Assembly: GCA_946406115.1 (NCBI GenBank)
Contig: OX291557.1
Coordinates: 8,216,501 to 8,280,500, forward strand
DNA from: Apoda limacodes
Lineage: Eukaryota > Arthropoda > Insecta > Lepidoptera > Limacodidae
Length of the DNA stretch: 64,000 bases
Direction of reading: 5' to 3'
Positions within the stretch are counted from its first letter, which is position 1. Each line of letters starts with the position of its first letter. Positions 1 through 12,645 of the stretch are shown piece after piece. The translations under genes and the position numbers were made by a program. The notes below the pieces were generated by a model, which was given only the letters and a program-made list of their open reading frames with translations, ran no database searches and was not told the origin of the DNA.

Positions 1-59
1 TAAATAATAATGTTTGTTCTGTCTGTCATAGAATTAAAATCCCATATTTACGACTGATA

Positions 60-940
60 CGTCATATTTAATTGTAGGGAACCAATGTTTTTTACACACG
101 ATTCACGCTTAACATTCAAATATGTTACAAGACAACTCATACGTCATATTTAATTGTACAGAACCAATGTCCTTAACACACAGTTCGCGCTTAGCACTCA
201 AATATGTCACATGACATGTCTTGACCCATTGTATATTTTTGATCAATATCCTACCTTTATAACTCAATAATGTAATAAGCTATATTAAACGTAATATATT
301 ACTATACCACTACTACTATGGAACTGGCTCTCTATCCTATCACACGTCTCTATCTCCTATTTCCTTTTCGAGTATTTTCTAATAAATAAACTAACATAAT
401 AAAGATTGTTTATTTATTTTCCTATAAAATCACCTATTGACACGTCATCAAACAGATATACCTTCTATCCAGTGTATCGTAAGCTATGCTCTACAAATAC
501 TTTTATCTCTGCTCGTATCGTATCGTTCCACATTTAACATGTGTAATCCGCACTTTCATTATTATAAATAATAATTTTTGTTTATTTACTTTTTTGACGT
601 AGTATATTTGACATCTTAATCTGTCATAGAAATAAAATCCCATATCCAACCTCCCTGTACTACTCATAATCGCCATATACTAAAAATAAAAAAACTAACA
701 ATGTTAATAAATCTGACGCGAGTTCCGTCTTACAAATTTTCTATGAATTGTCCTTTTTTCAAGTTTCCACTTCAAAAACATACAAACTGGATATAACATT
801 TTAACATGTGTAATCCCCACTTTCATCTTTTCATCAACCCAATTTCCTCTTACTTATTATTTGTCCTATAGAGTTTGATATTTTTTACTCATCACAAAAA
901 AAGTGCGCAACGCCGCTTAAGAAGTTTTCACTTCAAAAAT
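60..940 (+). mobile_element. Degenerate, rearranged copies of the GAAGTGAAAAC MITE-like repeat
   Basis: Segments at about 60-235 (TTCACGCTTAACATTCAAATATG, given here as TTCACGCTTAACATTC then AAATATG, and its partial duplicate with AACCAATG) and about 590-940 (CTGACGCGAGTTCCGTC, then AACGCCGCTTAAGAAG and TTTTCACTTC) match the better-preserved copies at 4962-5376 and 19835-20196. The pieces are duplicated and interrupted, so the true boundaries are uncertain. Confidence 0.5.
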
Positions 941-1690
941 TAGGTGGAATTGAAATTGTTTGGAAAACTAATAGTGAAATTTTCTTAATTCATATTTCAT
1001 AAAGTACATAATAATATAATCAAGTGAATTTGCTAATTTCATAGTTCAAAATAAATATTTAAATTTTATACCGACAAAAATCCGAGAATATCGAGATTTC
1101 CAACGTGCTGTCACGTGCTAGCGCCTATCGTACGTGGAACTGTGTCTCTTTGTATACTTCAATAGTGTAATACGTCTTTGTACACTGCTCAAAACGTCAT
1201 GCTAGGGTATACCATAGCCTTAATGGTCAGACAGACAGCGTAGGCTAAGTTGGCATACTTTGGGTAAGGAACCATAAAAAACTAATAAGAAGTTTAAACT
1301 TCTATCGTTCAATATCAAAAAATAATTTACAAATTATTAGAAAGAGACTTAAGAAACCTACCTACTCATCCTAATCACGTTCTGTTCGTTTTTTTTATAA
1401 GTAAAGATTATGAATTATGATTAAAGTGTGTGGAGAACTATAATCAGTAAACCTGAATAAATGTATGTAAATATGGGCGTCATAAAAGTCTAGCGTATTT
1501 TGCATTTGAAAGAGCTTTTTATGAACGTTTCGCAGAATCTCTGTTAGTATAAATTATGATAAGAATGTAGTTCTTCGGATTTTACTTTAATACGTAATTT
1601 TAATATTTAACTATATAATAAAGTAAAAAGATTTAGCATTTTGGTACTTAAAAGAAAACATCACAACCTAGCGAATGCAGGAATAGGTAT
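941..1690. other. AT-rich stretch without recognisable features
   Basis: Nothing recognisable is visible: no long frame, no strong repeat and no clear splice-bounded segment. Confidence 0.5.
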
Positions 1691-1698
1691 TTGAAAAA

Positions 1699-1762
1699 CA
1701 CTTGCTGTCGCGCTAGGACCCGGTCCAAGATATAGGTGTGCGATAGGGACAACTGCGCATTG
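1699..1762. repeat. Short interspersed repeat shared with 51924-51980
   Basis: The block TTGCTGTCGCGCTA-GACCCGG-CCA, then TGCGATAG-GACAACTGCG, occurs here and near 51924-51980 with a few changes and small gaps. It is likely a fragment of an unnamed interspersed repeat. Confidence 0.45.
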
Positions 1763-2161
1763 GGCTGTTTTACGTAGTCGTAACCATCGTTTTTTGTGCG
1801 AATTTTGTTTCTAAACTTATCAAAAGGATTGAAAAGAAATATATGTTATAAAACTTGCTTTTGTCTAGTGCATTATGTTAATGAATGAATTTTATTAATT
1901 GTATTTAATGCAATAAATTTTTTAACACTTGTGAAAAATTTTACAGCGTGTATTGCATTTGCTTGTTATGAAATTTGGTTAAATAATTAGAATACATTGT
2001 GATTCTTGTTTATTAAGTGTTTTAATACAAAACATTTATTTATTAGTTGATAAACTATAATATTATGTTTCGTTTGTGATTTTACAAAGATTACCTATTG
2101 GACGCACGCAATAAAACAGTATTGTAATTAGTTTGTTAAGCTAGTTGTAGTTAATTTACTT

Positions 2162-2220
2162 GACGATTCGAAAGTGTTCTTAGTAACCCATTTGAATAAA
2201 AAGATTTTGATTTTGAATCC
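2162..2220 (+). mobile_element. Non-LTR retrotransposon 3' tail fragment
   Basis: The sequence GACGATTCGAAAGTGTTC ... TTGAATAAAAAGATTTTG ... ends in a TTTTGA-type run. The same sequence in reverse orientation lies at about 13337-13405. Lepidopteran LINEs with TTTGA-like 3' repeat tails end this way. Confidence 0.5.
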
Positions 2221-4154
2221 ATACCAAACACGCCTTGAAACAGGCGTCATTATGGTGGAAATGACTTAAGAAGTATATAACAAATATATCTCATAGTAGT
2301 ATATATGACATTGTGTAATGATTTACATACACAATGTTAGTATAACAGAAATTAGCTTTCTAGCCTATATCGCCCCCTTAAACTACATCCTATTGATGAT
2401 GTCTTTTTACTATTGTATAGCTTAGTTTTTGCTATAGTATAGCTTTGTTTTTGGTTATTTGGATGACATGAACCAGTTAAAATTGATACAAATTATGTTC
2501 CAAGGGTGCTACTTCGGGGTGCTATGTTGCAGGTTATTAATTTTTTTTAGTATCGGGTTGCTAGGTTTGAGGTATTAACTTCACGCGGCTATGACATGGT
2601 TGGCTATTCTTTATGACGTAAGTAGGTGCGAAGGCCTGGCGGCTTGCTAATCTTTAATAAAGCTAGTAACATTGCCTAAGAGGCAGGCTTGAGTTATTTA
2701 CATTCTACCTTGCTCAAGGCCATTTGTAGACCTAGGTTTACGGCTTTACGAACTTATGTATACATTCAGTGGGGTCGCTACTGGTCGTTTATTTTAATTT
2801 TTGTAATCTGTAGATTGGATACAATATCTGTAAGTTTCTCTTTTGTCTGTTCTTCACTTAATTTGGTTATATTACGTGTAGGTAATTTGCTGTAGTTTCG
2901 CAAGTCTTAGGATTGGCATATTAAAATTAACCTGAAATATCTTTGCCTTGATTTCTCGTTTAAAATATTAACCGTACATTTTGTAGAAAAAATGAGTAGC
3001 GTGGGTCTTTCTAAGTTTAATATCTGGACGGTTGTAGCGCCATCTGTCCTTTTCGAGATGATAACTAGATAAATTTGCGAAGTAAAACGATATCTAATTG
3101 CAAAATAAACCAAATCGTATACAGAGCCCCTGAAGTGTGTATGTAGGAATTATAGCGTTTTTCTTCGGTGTATTGGGAGATTTGTTTATATAATTCAATG
3201 TATTTTTTATTGTTTATAATAGAAACAAGTGTTGGTAAAGTGCTGTTTTGATAAACAAAATATTTTGGAAAGGTTAATCGAACTCTTGATTTTTATGCGT
3301 GATCATAATTTTCATGAGTGAATATTGAAGAATAATATCTACTGTAAAGATGCGGATTTACTTCAAGGACCATGCAACTAAGGTGGTTAGTATTCGAATC
3401 AAACAACTCCTAGTGACTTATAAAGTCCTAGTACATCAATCTCACAAATACACAAAATCTTTATAGAATTAAGAAAAATAATATAAAATATACTTACATA
3501 GCCGTGTGGTGTCAGTGGCAAAGTAGAATAACACCACCCTAAAACCTACCAAATGATGGGCAGCAGTACCATACTGAAGAAATACTTAACTTTAATCTGT
3601 GATCGCCAACCTGCATGCCATGCTTGGCGATTAATTGCATAAAAAAACCACGGTCCCTAGTCGCCAACAGCCAATTGTTTTATTACATAGTTCCTTTAGC
3701 CACCTTCTGGCTTCATTCATTGTCATTGTCAGTCCTTCAGTCCCTGGATAACATATAAGACCTAATTACTTGTCAAGACAAATCAATCGAGGTTAAACTC
3801 GATAGGGTTGCGTCGTTTCGTTATGAGAGTTCCTATAGCTGCATTCCGGGTCTATCATCAAATTAGCTCCATGGTACCATATTGTTGCATTGTTGTCACC
3901 AAGTATATAGATATACTAAATTTCTGCTCAATTGGACATTGGGAAGTAGGTCAATACAATACAAACATTTTGAATTATTATAACTATGTAAATCGATGAC
4001 AGTCCCTAGGATGTGAAACTGGGAGTCCAGTTCAGTATGAGAGATAATAAAATATCTGCAACAACGGCAAGAAACTACATACATGGTCTGAATGGTGGTC
4101 GAATTTTAGTAACGTTATAATAAAAAAATATAATTCGTTTCGTTATTTTGGCAG
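2221..4154. other. Unassigned AT-rich intron or flank upstream of the small exon
   Basis: No coding segment or clear repeat is recognised. Chance frames of 60-70 codons occur on both strands near 2.7-3.1 kb and 3.8-4.1 kb but have no family features. Confidence 0.5.
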
Positions 4155-4272
4155 CGCAAGCAGGAGCCGGAGTGCACGGCCCCATGCCGGCGTGCGCTTC
4201 AGCCCCCGCGTACCACGAGCACGCCGAAGAAGCCACCTGCCTCCGCTGACATCACAAACAATGATACAGCTG
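4155..4272 (+). CDS. Probable small upstream coding exon of the same gene
   Basis: A 118-bp segment is far more GC-rich than its surroundings. It is preceded by TTATTTTGGCAG and followed by CTG|GTGAGT, both good splice sites. Read from its first base it is open for 39 codons: it begins RKQEPECTAPCRRALQPPRT, continues TSTPKKPPAS and ends ADITNNDTA, with one base (G) left over. The large exon at 57240 begins with AA, so joining gives GAA (Glu) and keeps its frame: DTA-E-AAKKARNRRS. A second frame is open too, but it ends in phase 0 and would not feed the large exon's frame. The composition (Pro, Thr, Lys) suits the disordered N-terminal region. Other exons could be spliced between the two. No separate function can be assigned. 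Confidence 0.6.
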
Positions 4273-4961
4273 GTGAGTTACCTATCTGCTATCTCAATAA
4301 ATACCAATGTACAGTATTCCCTCAACTTTAATGCACGTCTGAAGCACAGGTGTCTGAAGTTAGTCGCGAACGGTCGTAGGTTGTAATTTTTTGTGTCTAA
4401 TTAAATTCTGCAGTGTTTAGTATTAGTTTAAATGTCAAAATGCTATTTTTGCTAGGTACTTACATCGATATTTAAAAAGTAGTTGACAATACCTGCGTGA
4501 AAATACTATACGCCGATGCGCATTGACAATAATCACTATTACATTTTTGCTGTCATTAAATGAGAAAAGGAAATTTCACTGTTGGATACATCCTTTAAAT
4601 ATTAAAAATACAAAACAGTCCGCTAGTCCGCTCTATTAGAGTGTTAATTTTTTCTAAAAATGTTTAATGTCGTTCGCTTCCTCCAGAAATGTTTGACATA
4701 ATTTTAAACAATATTTTTTGCGCTGCGGCTAAATCTACTATAACGTAGCAGACTATAGTTGTTTGTCTGTAATTTGAATGTAATTTGTCGTCTGTGTGGT
4801 TCACTTTGCAGACTGAATAACACACTGAATACTGAAGTAAATAATGATTATTATCAAAGTTTAAAACCAGCCAAATTAAAAGGTAAAATTGGGCCATAGA
4901 CTTATTACCCCGGATCGATTTTGATGCGCTTTGTACGGTATGGAATAAGGTTCAAACGAAA

Positions 4962-5376
4962 AAAAAAACGAGTTGCACTCCGGGAGTGCCGGCAGAAGTG
5001 AAAACCTTTACTCACGATTCGCGCTTAACATTCAAATATGTTACAAGACAACTCAGATCTTATATTTAATTGTACAGAACCAATGTCATTAACATACAAT
5101 TCGCCGTATACTAAAAATAAAAATTATATTAGGCGTGGCATTATGGTTTCCGTCTTGCGAATTTTTATGGCGTGGCATTATGGTTTCCGTCTGACGATCA
5201 GTCTGACGCGAGTTTATCATTTTTTACCCATTTTAAAAACTAACCTAACGTCAATAAATCTGACGCGAGTTCCGTCGTACGAATTTTATATGTACTTTCG
5301 ATCAGGACACATGACCTGACAAAAACTGACCCATACAAAAAAAGTGCACAACGCCGCTAAAGAAGTTTTCACTTCA
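4962..5376 (+). mobile_element. MITE-like element with GAAGTGAAAAC terminal inverted repeats
   Basis: The left inverted repeat GAAGTGAAAAC (4995-5005) and right GTTTTCACTTC (5365-5375) bound about 380 bp. The left side extends into GTTGCACTCCGGGAGTGCC, which is also present in the reversed copy at 19835-20196. A GGCGTGGCATTATGGTTTCC block is doubled inside (about 5131-5190). There is no transposase frame, so the element is non-autonomous. The superfamily is not determined. Confidence 0.6.
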
Positions 5377-6995
5377 AAATTCTAAACATTGAAGTCAAAA
5401 TACCTATTTTTAGCTGCTAAACAGACGTTTGACATTAGTTCTTTTAAACAAAGTTAAGAACTTATGTTTGAAGCTAGTAAGTATAATTAACTTTTTACTC
5501 TAACAAATTCTATACGACAACGGGGCGACGCGTAATGGCGAATGATTGAGATAATTTTAAGCACTTGCACGTCGTTCAGCTGAATATTTTGAGGCCTTTC
5601 TGTAAAAAGACGGTCATTGTCAGCTTTCATTTATTTTGCACCGGATTTGTCCCGTCATTGGGACGAAAACACGCTTGGAATTCGGGGGAAGTTTCACGTT
5701 ATTTTCGTGATGTCGGAATTCTACCGGTATTAACATGTCTCTGAATTGGTATTTAAAGGAATTGTTATGTTAATTTTTATTTGTATTGCCTATATTAAGA
5801 GAAGTAGATATATTGTATTTACCCAGCCTTATAAACACAAAGATCTGACTTGTATGATATATTTTCTTTGAATTGGCCCCACTTTTAGATAGTCTAAAAC
5901 GAAGATAGATTTTTTTTTGTACGTATATTTATTATATTCTCTTTGGTATGAACTCGTAGATTAATATTTTAAATAATCATATTGATGTTTATACTAGGAG
6001 AGCATAAATTACCTAGAAATTATGTTTACAACGTTCGTAAAGAAATTTCCGGAGCAAAGATATAGTCGGGACTCGGAATTTACGGCTTCATTCCCTGAAA
6101 TGGGGTAAACAGTGGCTGTTATCAAACCCACATCCCACATGGGACAGCCACTTTACACCAACCATTTTCGTCCTGCGTGACAGGTGATGAGACCATCGTT
6201 GCAAAATTGCTCCTGATGCAGTGCATCTGGGACTGAAGTGGCTCTTTATATGTCAATAAGTCGTGAATTACCAACTTTACAGTAATAAGTAGTAAAATTA
6301 AAGACCAGAGACAAAATAATAATATACCCCATTTGCCAGTTCCTAATGAAGTATATGAGGTTAGTCAAGATTGGAAGATTTACAGTCGGTCCGACCGAAC
6401 TTGTCATTTTCGCTCCAACGACCTATCAATCACCAACCGTTATGTCGACATTATACATTTTTTGTTCGCGCCTGTTCACGTAAGTGAAACTGACGGCTTT
6501 TGTTCTGTAATTATTTCAGCGGCGGCCTTTTGCATGACTAATATTAATTGCCTTTTAATTAATTATTTCGATAGTCATCGAAATTCGTTATATCTAGATA
6601 GTTTTTTGTGTTAGCGTTGTTGCATATTTATATTTTACTCCTTCTTTTTAGATTAAAAAAATATCATACGAGTACCTATGTATTTGTAGTTAGACTTGCG
6701 CATTGAGCGTTTTTTGGAGATGTCAACAAAAAACTAATCCCGAGTTTAGGTGAGTCTATCTTGAAAACTATCGCACGACAAAAGAAAGCAAAATGACTAA
6801 ACGGTAAGATTAAAAAGGTGAAAATTACACCGATTTCTAAACAAAGCAAAGTAATAAACCATTTTTTCAACAAAAACATTAATCCGATTTCAAATCTAAT
6901 AAAAAGTAACAAAATAAGCCCCTTAGGGTTTTTGACTTTTTTTTTTAATAATAAAATATTTCAAATCTATTTTCTTTATTACATCACAGAACACC
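5377..6995. other. Unassigned intronic stretch
   Basis: AT-rich DNA with no recognised gene. A mildly GC-rich patch at about 6090-6240, including CATGGGACAGCCAC, may be an unrecognised repeat. Confidence 0.45.
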
Positions 6996-7073
6996 TCTAG
7001 TTTACCGTTTACCGTGTTTGAATAAATTTCACTTTCTAGTTTACCGTTTACCGTGTTTAAATAAAGTTCACTT
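6996..7073. repeat. Two-copy tandem duplication, 39-bp unit
   Basis: The unit TCTAGTTTACCGTTTACCGT plus a TGTTTRAATAAA-type remainder occurs at 6996-7034 and 7035-7073 with few differences. Confidence 0.8.
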
Positions 7074-7157
7074 TCAGTCGCAATTTAGTCAAAAAAACAA
7101 GTTTTCTTCTGGTGAAAATAACGTAAAATCTAGTATTTGGTAAATGTGATCTGAGAA

Positions 7158-7170
7158 ATGGTAACCAGAG
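7158..7170 (+). CDS. Candidate very short first coding exon (MVTR)
   Basis: An ATG in good context (GAGAAATGG) starts four codons (MVTR) plus one base, then a consensus donor GTAAGT at 7171. This is phase 1, compatible with the exon at 57240. A TCAGT initiator-like motif is at 7074-7078, directly after a 39-bp tandem duplication. Thirteen coding bases carry almost no information, so the call rests on donor, phase and initiator only. Confidence 0.15.
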
Positions 7171-7419
7171 GTAAGTATTCAGATAACATTTAACTTTAAA
7201 GGTTTAATTTAAATGTAATTGTCAGTGTTTTTCGTAAAAAAGCGTGCAATTAAGATGCATTAATTGTTCCTGGTTTTTTCGTAATTTTCTTCGGAAGATT
7301 TTTCACTACATTTAAACACGGTAAACTATAAATTATTATGTGATAGAAAAAAAAAACATTTAAAATCTTTTATAAGTAATTTTTACACTAAAATATCTGA
7401 AATCATCACTTTCAGACAT

Positions 7420-8052
7420 ATCTTGACCACACGTTTTATACGGCCATTTTTGTCGCATATTTTGGCATTTACAAATAAATTAAAACATATGGGGTACTTT
7501 CCGTTGTCCTAGAATCATGAAATTTGATACGAAGCAAGGTGTTATCACACAAATATAGAAAAAGAAACCGAAATTCGTTAATTTGTCGTTGTAACACGTA
7601 CAAAAAAGTTTGTCAACAAACCGAAATTCGTTAATTAGTCGTCATTACACATTAACAATAGTTTGTCTGTCTGTCAAGACCCTTTTTCTTAATAACGCGT
7701 GAAAGTATCAAGTTGAAATAAATATCAAATACTAAAGTCTACGGTCACTTAAAGTTGTAAAAAAATTAAGCTTATAAGTCAATGCAATAAAAAAATTTAT
7801 GCCTTAGTTACGGTTATTTTTGTCGCATATTGTGACACAAATAAATTAAAACCTATGGGGTTCTTCCCATTAACCTAGAATTTGAAATTTGGCAAGAAGC
7901 AAGATGTTACATCACAAATGTAGGAAAAATCCAAAATTAATAATTTAGGCACAAACCTGAGACTTGACGTCCTGTTGGAAGAACTATCTACATATAATAA
8001 GTTTGTACGGAACGCTCGGTGCCCGAGCCAGATTCGCACTTGGCCAGTTTTT
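7420..8052 (+). mobile_element. Lepidopteran modular repeat (ACGGAACSCT...CGCACTTGGCC tail)
   Basis: It ends GTACGGAACGCTCGGTGC, then CGCACTTGGCCAG, the typical tail of this repeat class. The body contains two diverged copies of a block with TTTTTGTCGCATATT, AAATAAATTAAAAC, TATGGGGT and CCTAGAAT (about 7446-7600 and 7814-7955). The start is not resolved. It is non-coding. Confidence 0.55.
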
Positions 8053-8183
8053 TTTTATAGTTGCCTACCATTAAACAAATTTTAACAAGTCGTCTCAGTC
8101 TATAAATATAGTTTAAATTTTCTAACATTTTTCATCGGAACCCTGAATTAGGCAAGCGGACGAATGGATAGACATTAAAAAAT

Positions 8184-8684
8184 CAGCCAAGTGCGAGTCG
8201 GACTCGCGCATGGAGGGTTCCGTACCATTATCTATAAAAATAAAATGTTTTTTATTTATTTTTATATTTGAGTTGATTGAATAAAAGGTCAATTGCGGTT
8301 TACGATTTATGACGAATTATCTCGTTCAAACCTATTTTCGACCAATCACACACATACATTTTACCACTTTGTAAGTGTCTCTGGCGCAAACTATTCAGAA
8401 ACCTCAATATAATTTTTAAGACCTGTTCATTTACCACACGTATGGGTTTGATGAAAAAAAATTTTTGAGTTTCAATTCTAAGTGTGGGGAACCCCCAAAA
8501 TTTATTGTTTTTTTTTTTCTATTTTTGTGTGAACATCTTAATGTGGTTCACATAATACATCTACTTACCAAGTTTCAACAGTATAGTTCCTATAGTTTCG
8601 GAAAAAAGTGGCTGTGACATACGAACGGACAGACATGACGAATCCATAAGGGGTTTTTTGCCATTTGGCTACGGAACCCTAAAG
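8184..8684 (+). mobile_element. Lepidopteran modular repeat with GGGTTCCGTAC / ACGGAACCCTAAA ends
   Basis: The head is AAGTGCGAGTCGGACTCGCG then GGGTTCCGTACC; the tail is TTTGGCTACGGAACCCTAAA, giving inverted GGGTTCCGT/ACGGAACCC ends. The inside includes AGTTTCGGAAAAAAGTGGCT. Copies occur at 16620-17203 and, truncated, at 60595-60985. There is no protein-coding capacity. Confidence 0.65.
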
Positions 8685-9955
8685 ACAAACAAGAGTTCGG
8701 TTTTTACCACATACAGATATGATTAAACTATATTAGGTGTGGTGTTGGTTATTGTTTTTTACCATAAAATTGACAAATAGACGAAGTGAAGGACATGACA
8801 AAACCCGTTTGAACCGTTTGACTACGGATCCCTTTTATTTGACAAACAGATGGACCCACAGATATGACGAAGCATTAAACTAACTATATAAAGTTTTGGT
8901 TTGGCTACGGACCTAAATATAAAAACCAGTTTTTTTTTCCGCTTAAAAACACAAGCAGCGTGACTTGGCACTCGATCCGTTGTGACGATTGGTAGGTTAG
9001 CATGTCAAATGTGTTGGGGTCGATGGCGAAACCGAGAGATAGGCATGGTAGTGGTGGTCATTACTTATTATTAGGCATATAAACATATTTATTAGGCCTA
9101 CCGTGCACTTCGATAAAAACTGCGTTTTAAAGTGTGATAAGCCTTAGAATGTTGAATTGTCAACTAGAGTACGCGATCAGTTTGCATGTATCAAAATGCG
9201 TAGCGATAATTTTATCGAATACTTTTTTGTTTATCAAATACATAGTGGTGCCCACGCCATGTAAGAACTTACGGGGCGCGCAATTTTAAGTTCATTTGCA
9301 ACCGTCTAAAATGATGCAACTGGAAGACAGTTTCTTACCTAACTCTGGTTTTCTTGAACCAATCCTTGCCCAATTTAAATGGAACCAATCCGCGGGTCAA
9401 CCTTTCCATATATATAAAAATTGTCACTCTGTTCTCAATCCGCTAAGATGTTGCGTAATTCACATACAAAAAAAAACATACAGTCTAATTAAAAACATCG
9501 TCCTTTTTTTTGAAGTAGGTTTAAACTAAATCACTTAATCGCAAGTAATCTTTAGCATGCACTACCGCTGTTAAGTATTTCTTACTTCTTAAGCTCAAAA
9601 TTAAGACTCAGTGCAACAATCTACGACAATCTATCCAGGTACAGCTAACCCGTTGCTATTCAGCCGCACACTTTATCGGCCGACAGTGGCAACTTTATCC
9701 AACAAGTTATTTGCACCAGTACCATGTAGGCGGCGCCCGGCGTTACTGAATTATTTAATAGGTAGCCTAGTAGACGGCTAGAGCTGAAATATTACTGGCA
9801 GCTTGGTGGCATTTCGCGGTTGGCGTGATGTGGGCATGCGGGGCAAGGTTAGCATGTCAAGTTACCTGGGCTTGGTGCTTAGACAAGTGAATTATGTGGG
9901 TAGCTTTTTTACCCGACTGGCTGGAGTTTTATATTTGTTGGGTGTATGTAAGTAT
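8685..9955. other. Mixed stretch, mostly unassigned, possible decayed modular repeat
   Basis: Fragments such as ACTACGGATCCCTTTTA and GGCTACGGACC near 8820-8920 look like decayed copies of the modular repeat. The rest, including a patch at 9690-9850, is unrecognised. Confidence 0.4.
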
Positions 9956-9974
9956 GTGTGAAGATTTCTATATT

Positions 9975-10157
9975 ACCTCCTGTAGACTATATGGGGTGTA
10001 GTATGGGGTTCTTCAAAAAAATAAGTTATTGAATTTTTGAAGGGTCGGCAACGCGTGAGTGATCCCCCTGGTGTTATAAGCGTTGACCGCTTACCATCAG
10101 GCAGACCGTAAGCATGTTTGCCACTTTAGTAGAATAAAAAACAAAAAAAAAAAAACA
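9975..10157 (+). mobile_element. Poly(A)-tailed retroposon fragment
   Basis: It runs from about ATATGGGGTGTAGTATGG through TTGAAGGGTCGGCAACGCG and ACCGCTTACCATCAGGC to an A-rich tail at 10140-10157. A reverse-strand copy at 35127-35345 has the same order and its own T-run. This is common in Lepidoptera and is probably a LINE 3' end or a SINE. Confidence 0.6.
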
Positions 10158-10648
10158 CCTTGACAAATGTTTTTCGTGTAGTGACACTGTAGTGTCGTTA
10201 AAATCGTTATCGTAGTGACTTAGGTTTCTTGACCGACTAATTCAGCAATAGAGGTAATGTTTTAGAGTATAATATGCATGTGGGTAGATTTCCTTGGTAC
10301 GTACAAAACGTACGTCTTAGCGGCTTAAGAATTTTAATGTTTGATGTGTCGTTATTTTTATCCTTTATGTCTGGAGTATTATGATATTAAAGTATTTTTT
10401 AGTATAGAACAAATTTTAGTATAGCCTATACAATATAATATATAGGCTATACAATTTTACAAATACTAATCTTATGTAAACCGCCACAAAGTTTTGTTAT
10501 GTAATTGAGAAATAAATATTTGAGGGATTACTGAGAAACAATTTCTTTTAGGTACATAAATTTAAACAGTGAGTTTTAAAATAATAAAAAAATCTTAATA
10601 ATGCAGCCTCACCCTTATACATACTTTCAACTTTCAACGAAAGTGGTT

Positions 10649-10876
10649 TTGAGGGTTCCGTACCCAAAGGGCAAAAAACGGGACCCTAATACCAAGACTA
10701 CGCTGTCCGTCTGCCCGTCTGTCTGCCGCTATAACACCAAATACTAAAAAACAGAATAAAATAAATATTTAAGGGCGACTCCCATACAACAAACGTGATT
10801 TTTTTGCCGTTTTTATATATAATGGTACGGAACCCTTCGTGCACAAGTTCGACTTGCACTTGGCCGATTTTTTATT
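10649..10876 (+). mobile_element. GGGTTCCGTACCC-headed lepidopteran repeat, internally deleted
   Basis: The head GGGTTCCGTACCCAAAGGGC, the CGCTGTCCGTCTG motif, the middle CCCATACAACAAACGTGATT and the tail TGGTACGGAACCCTTCG then GCACTTGGCCG are all present in order within about 230 bp, shorter than the copy at 18494-18829. Confidence 0.7.
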
Positions 10877-11300
10877 AGCAAATCGGTTTACATTCTATTC
10901 GCAATAATTTTCATTCAACGCAACCTTAATCTAAGATAGTAGAAATATTATCTTTTATGTTGCACTCATAAAGGTATTGTTCCATATTGTTGTTTCGATC
11001 ATACATTGGCAAACTCTTAAAACTCCAGTCTCGTAGCGCTTCCTTCAAGTTCTGAAGGATCTTGTTACATTACTTGGGTCCTTGTCACGGCAATGCGAGG
11101 AAGGTCGAGGCCAAGACCCCCAGCTGTGTGACCTTAACATGGATCTCCCTCTCCCTAAGGAGACTATGTGATGAACTCAGGTTCTTATTTCTGCATTTGT
11201 ATTGTTTACACTGCTTTAAGTTTCAGTATTCTAAGTCAATGTATATTTTTCTGTATGTTTAAAAGGCTCTTATCCCAAACAAGGCTAACCGTTGGCTGAA

Positions 11301-11502
11301 CCTAACAAGGGGGCAGTGCTTTTTTTGGGCAAAATTTATTTGTAATTAAAAAATATTTAATTTTTTATTGTGGCTATGACCTATTTTTTTTTAGATAGTG
11401 GACCTAACAAGGGGGCAGTGCTATTTTTGGGCAAAATTTAATTGTAATTAAAAAATATTTAATTTTTTATTGTGGCTATGACCTATTTTTTTTTAGATAA
11501 TA
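11301..11502. repeat. Two-copy tandem duplication, 102-bp unit
   Basis: The unit begins CCTAACAAGGGGGCAGTGCT and ends TTTTTTTTAGATA. Copies at 11301-11402 and 11403-11502 differ at only a few positions, so the duplication is recent relative to the surrounding decay. Confidence 0.85.
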
Positions 11503-12640
11503 TCTGTGCTTCTTTTTAAATTTCCAATTCCAAGATTTGATTCTTTACAACAAATACATAGCTTGTCGGCATTGTTTAAGAAATAATTAAATCGAAATTT
11601 GTTATTTGCTCTCCATTTGAAACAGAATTTTATTTAATAATTTAATATAAACTGAAAAAAAAAAAATCTAATGTCGCAAATATAAGAAAAAAAAAACTCG
11701 AAGAAAAACAGTTTTGCACACAGAATTGACCCCCTAAAAACATGGAGTCGTAAGATATAATCATTTATCACGTACTTGTACCAACAATAAAATTAGCATC
11801 TCAAACATTGGAAACAAGGGCTCAAAGTAAATATCCTTTGTAAGGTAAAAAGAGAAGGTTACCTAACAAAGTGGCAAGTGTCGAGAGGTTCTCTCTGTCT
11901 GCGAAGTAGGGCGGGGACACTTCTATCGTGTTCTTTGAAGCGTTTCCTTTACGCATGAGTAGAACTTTTCCCTGTTAGGCTTGGTTAGGTACTTGATACA
12001 TGGGATTATCTTTGTACACGCTGAGCTGATCATCATTATACATAAAATATGGATAATCTTATGTCATAATACTTAATTTGTGTCCAGTAGCATGATTTTT
12101 CCTCACTTTTATTAAAATAATATCCTACTCATATTTAAAATCCTTTCTCATATTTAAAATGCCTGAGTTTTTTTGGTTCATTATATTATTAGCTTAAATT
12201 CTGTACCGGAACTAAGTACAGTGCTACAAAGCATCAGTGTAAATTGAACATATAAAATAGTTTTTGTCAATGACCTTCTTGGTTTTTATAATAGTTTTTT
12301 ACCACCGCTACTCCGAAAAGAACGTGTAGAAAAACACACAAGAGTTTTTAGACAGATGTTACAATAAAATTTAATTTTGGAACCATCAGTAAATCATGAC
12401 TAAGTTGCATTCCAAAACTCATTAGAGATTGCCAACGTGAACGTTAACTGGAAAATCAACTGGGCGGAGTGGGTGGTTATTACTCAACAGAGAGTTAGTG
12501 TTTTGGAATTCATAGCTGTAATTTGAAAAAGGTCGTTGTTGTTTATACTTATAACTCAATGTTGATGTGATTGTTTTGCGATATAACATAATATAAGCAA
12601 AATATTATGTAATAAAAAAAATGTGTATATCGTTAAATAA
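11503..12640. other. Unassigned AT-rich intronic stretch
   Basis: No gene or repeat recognised. Confidence 0.45.
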
Positions 12641-12645
12641 CTTAA

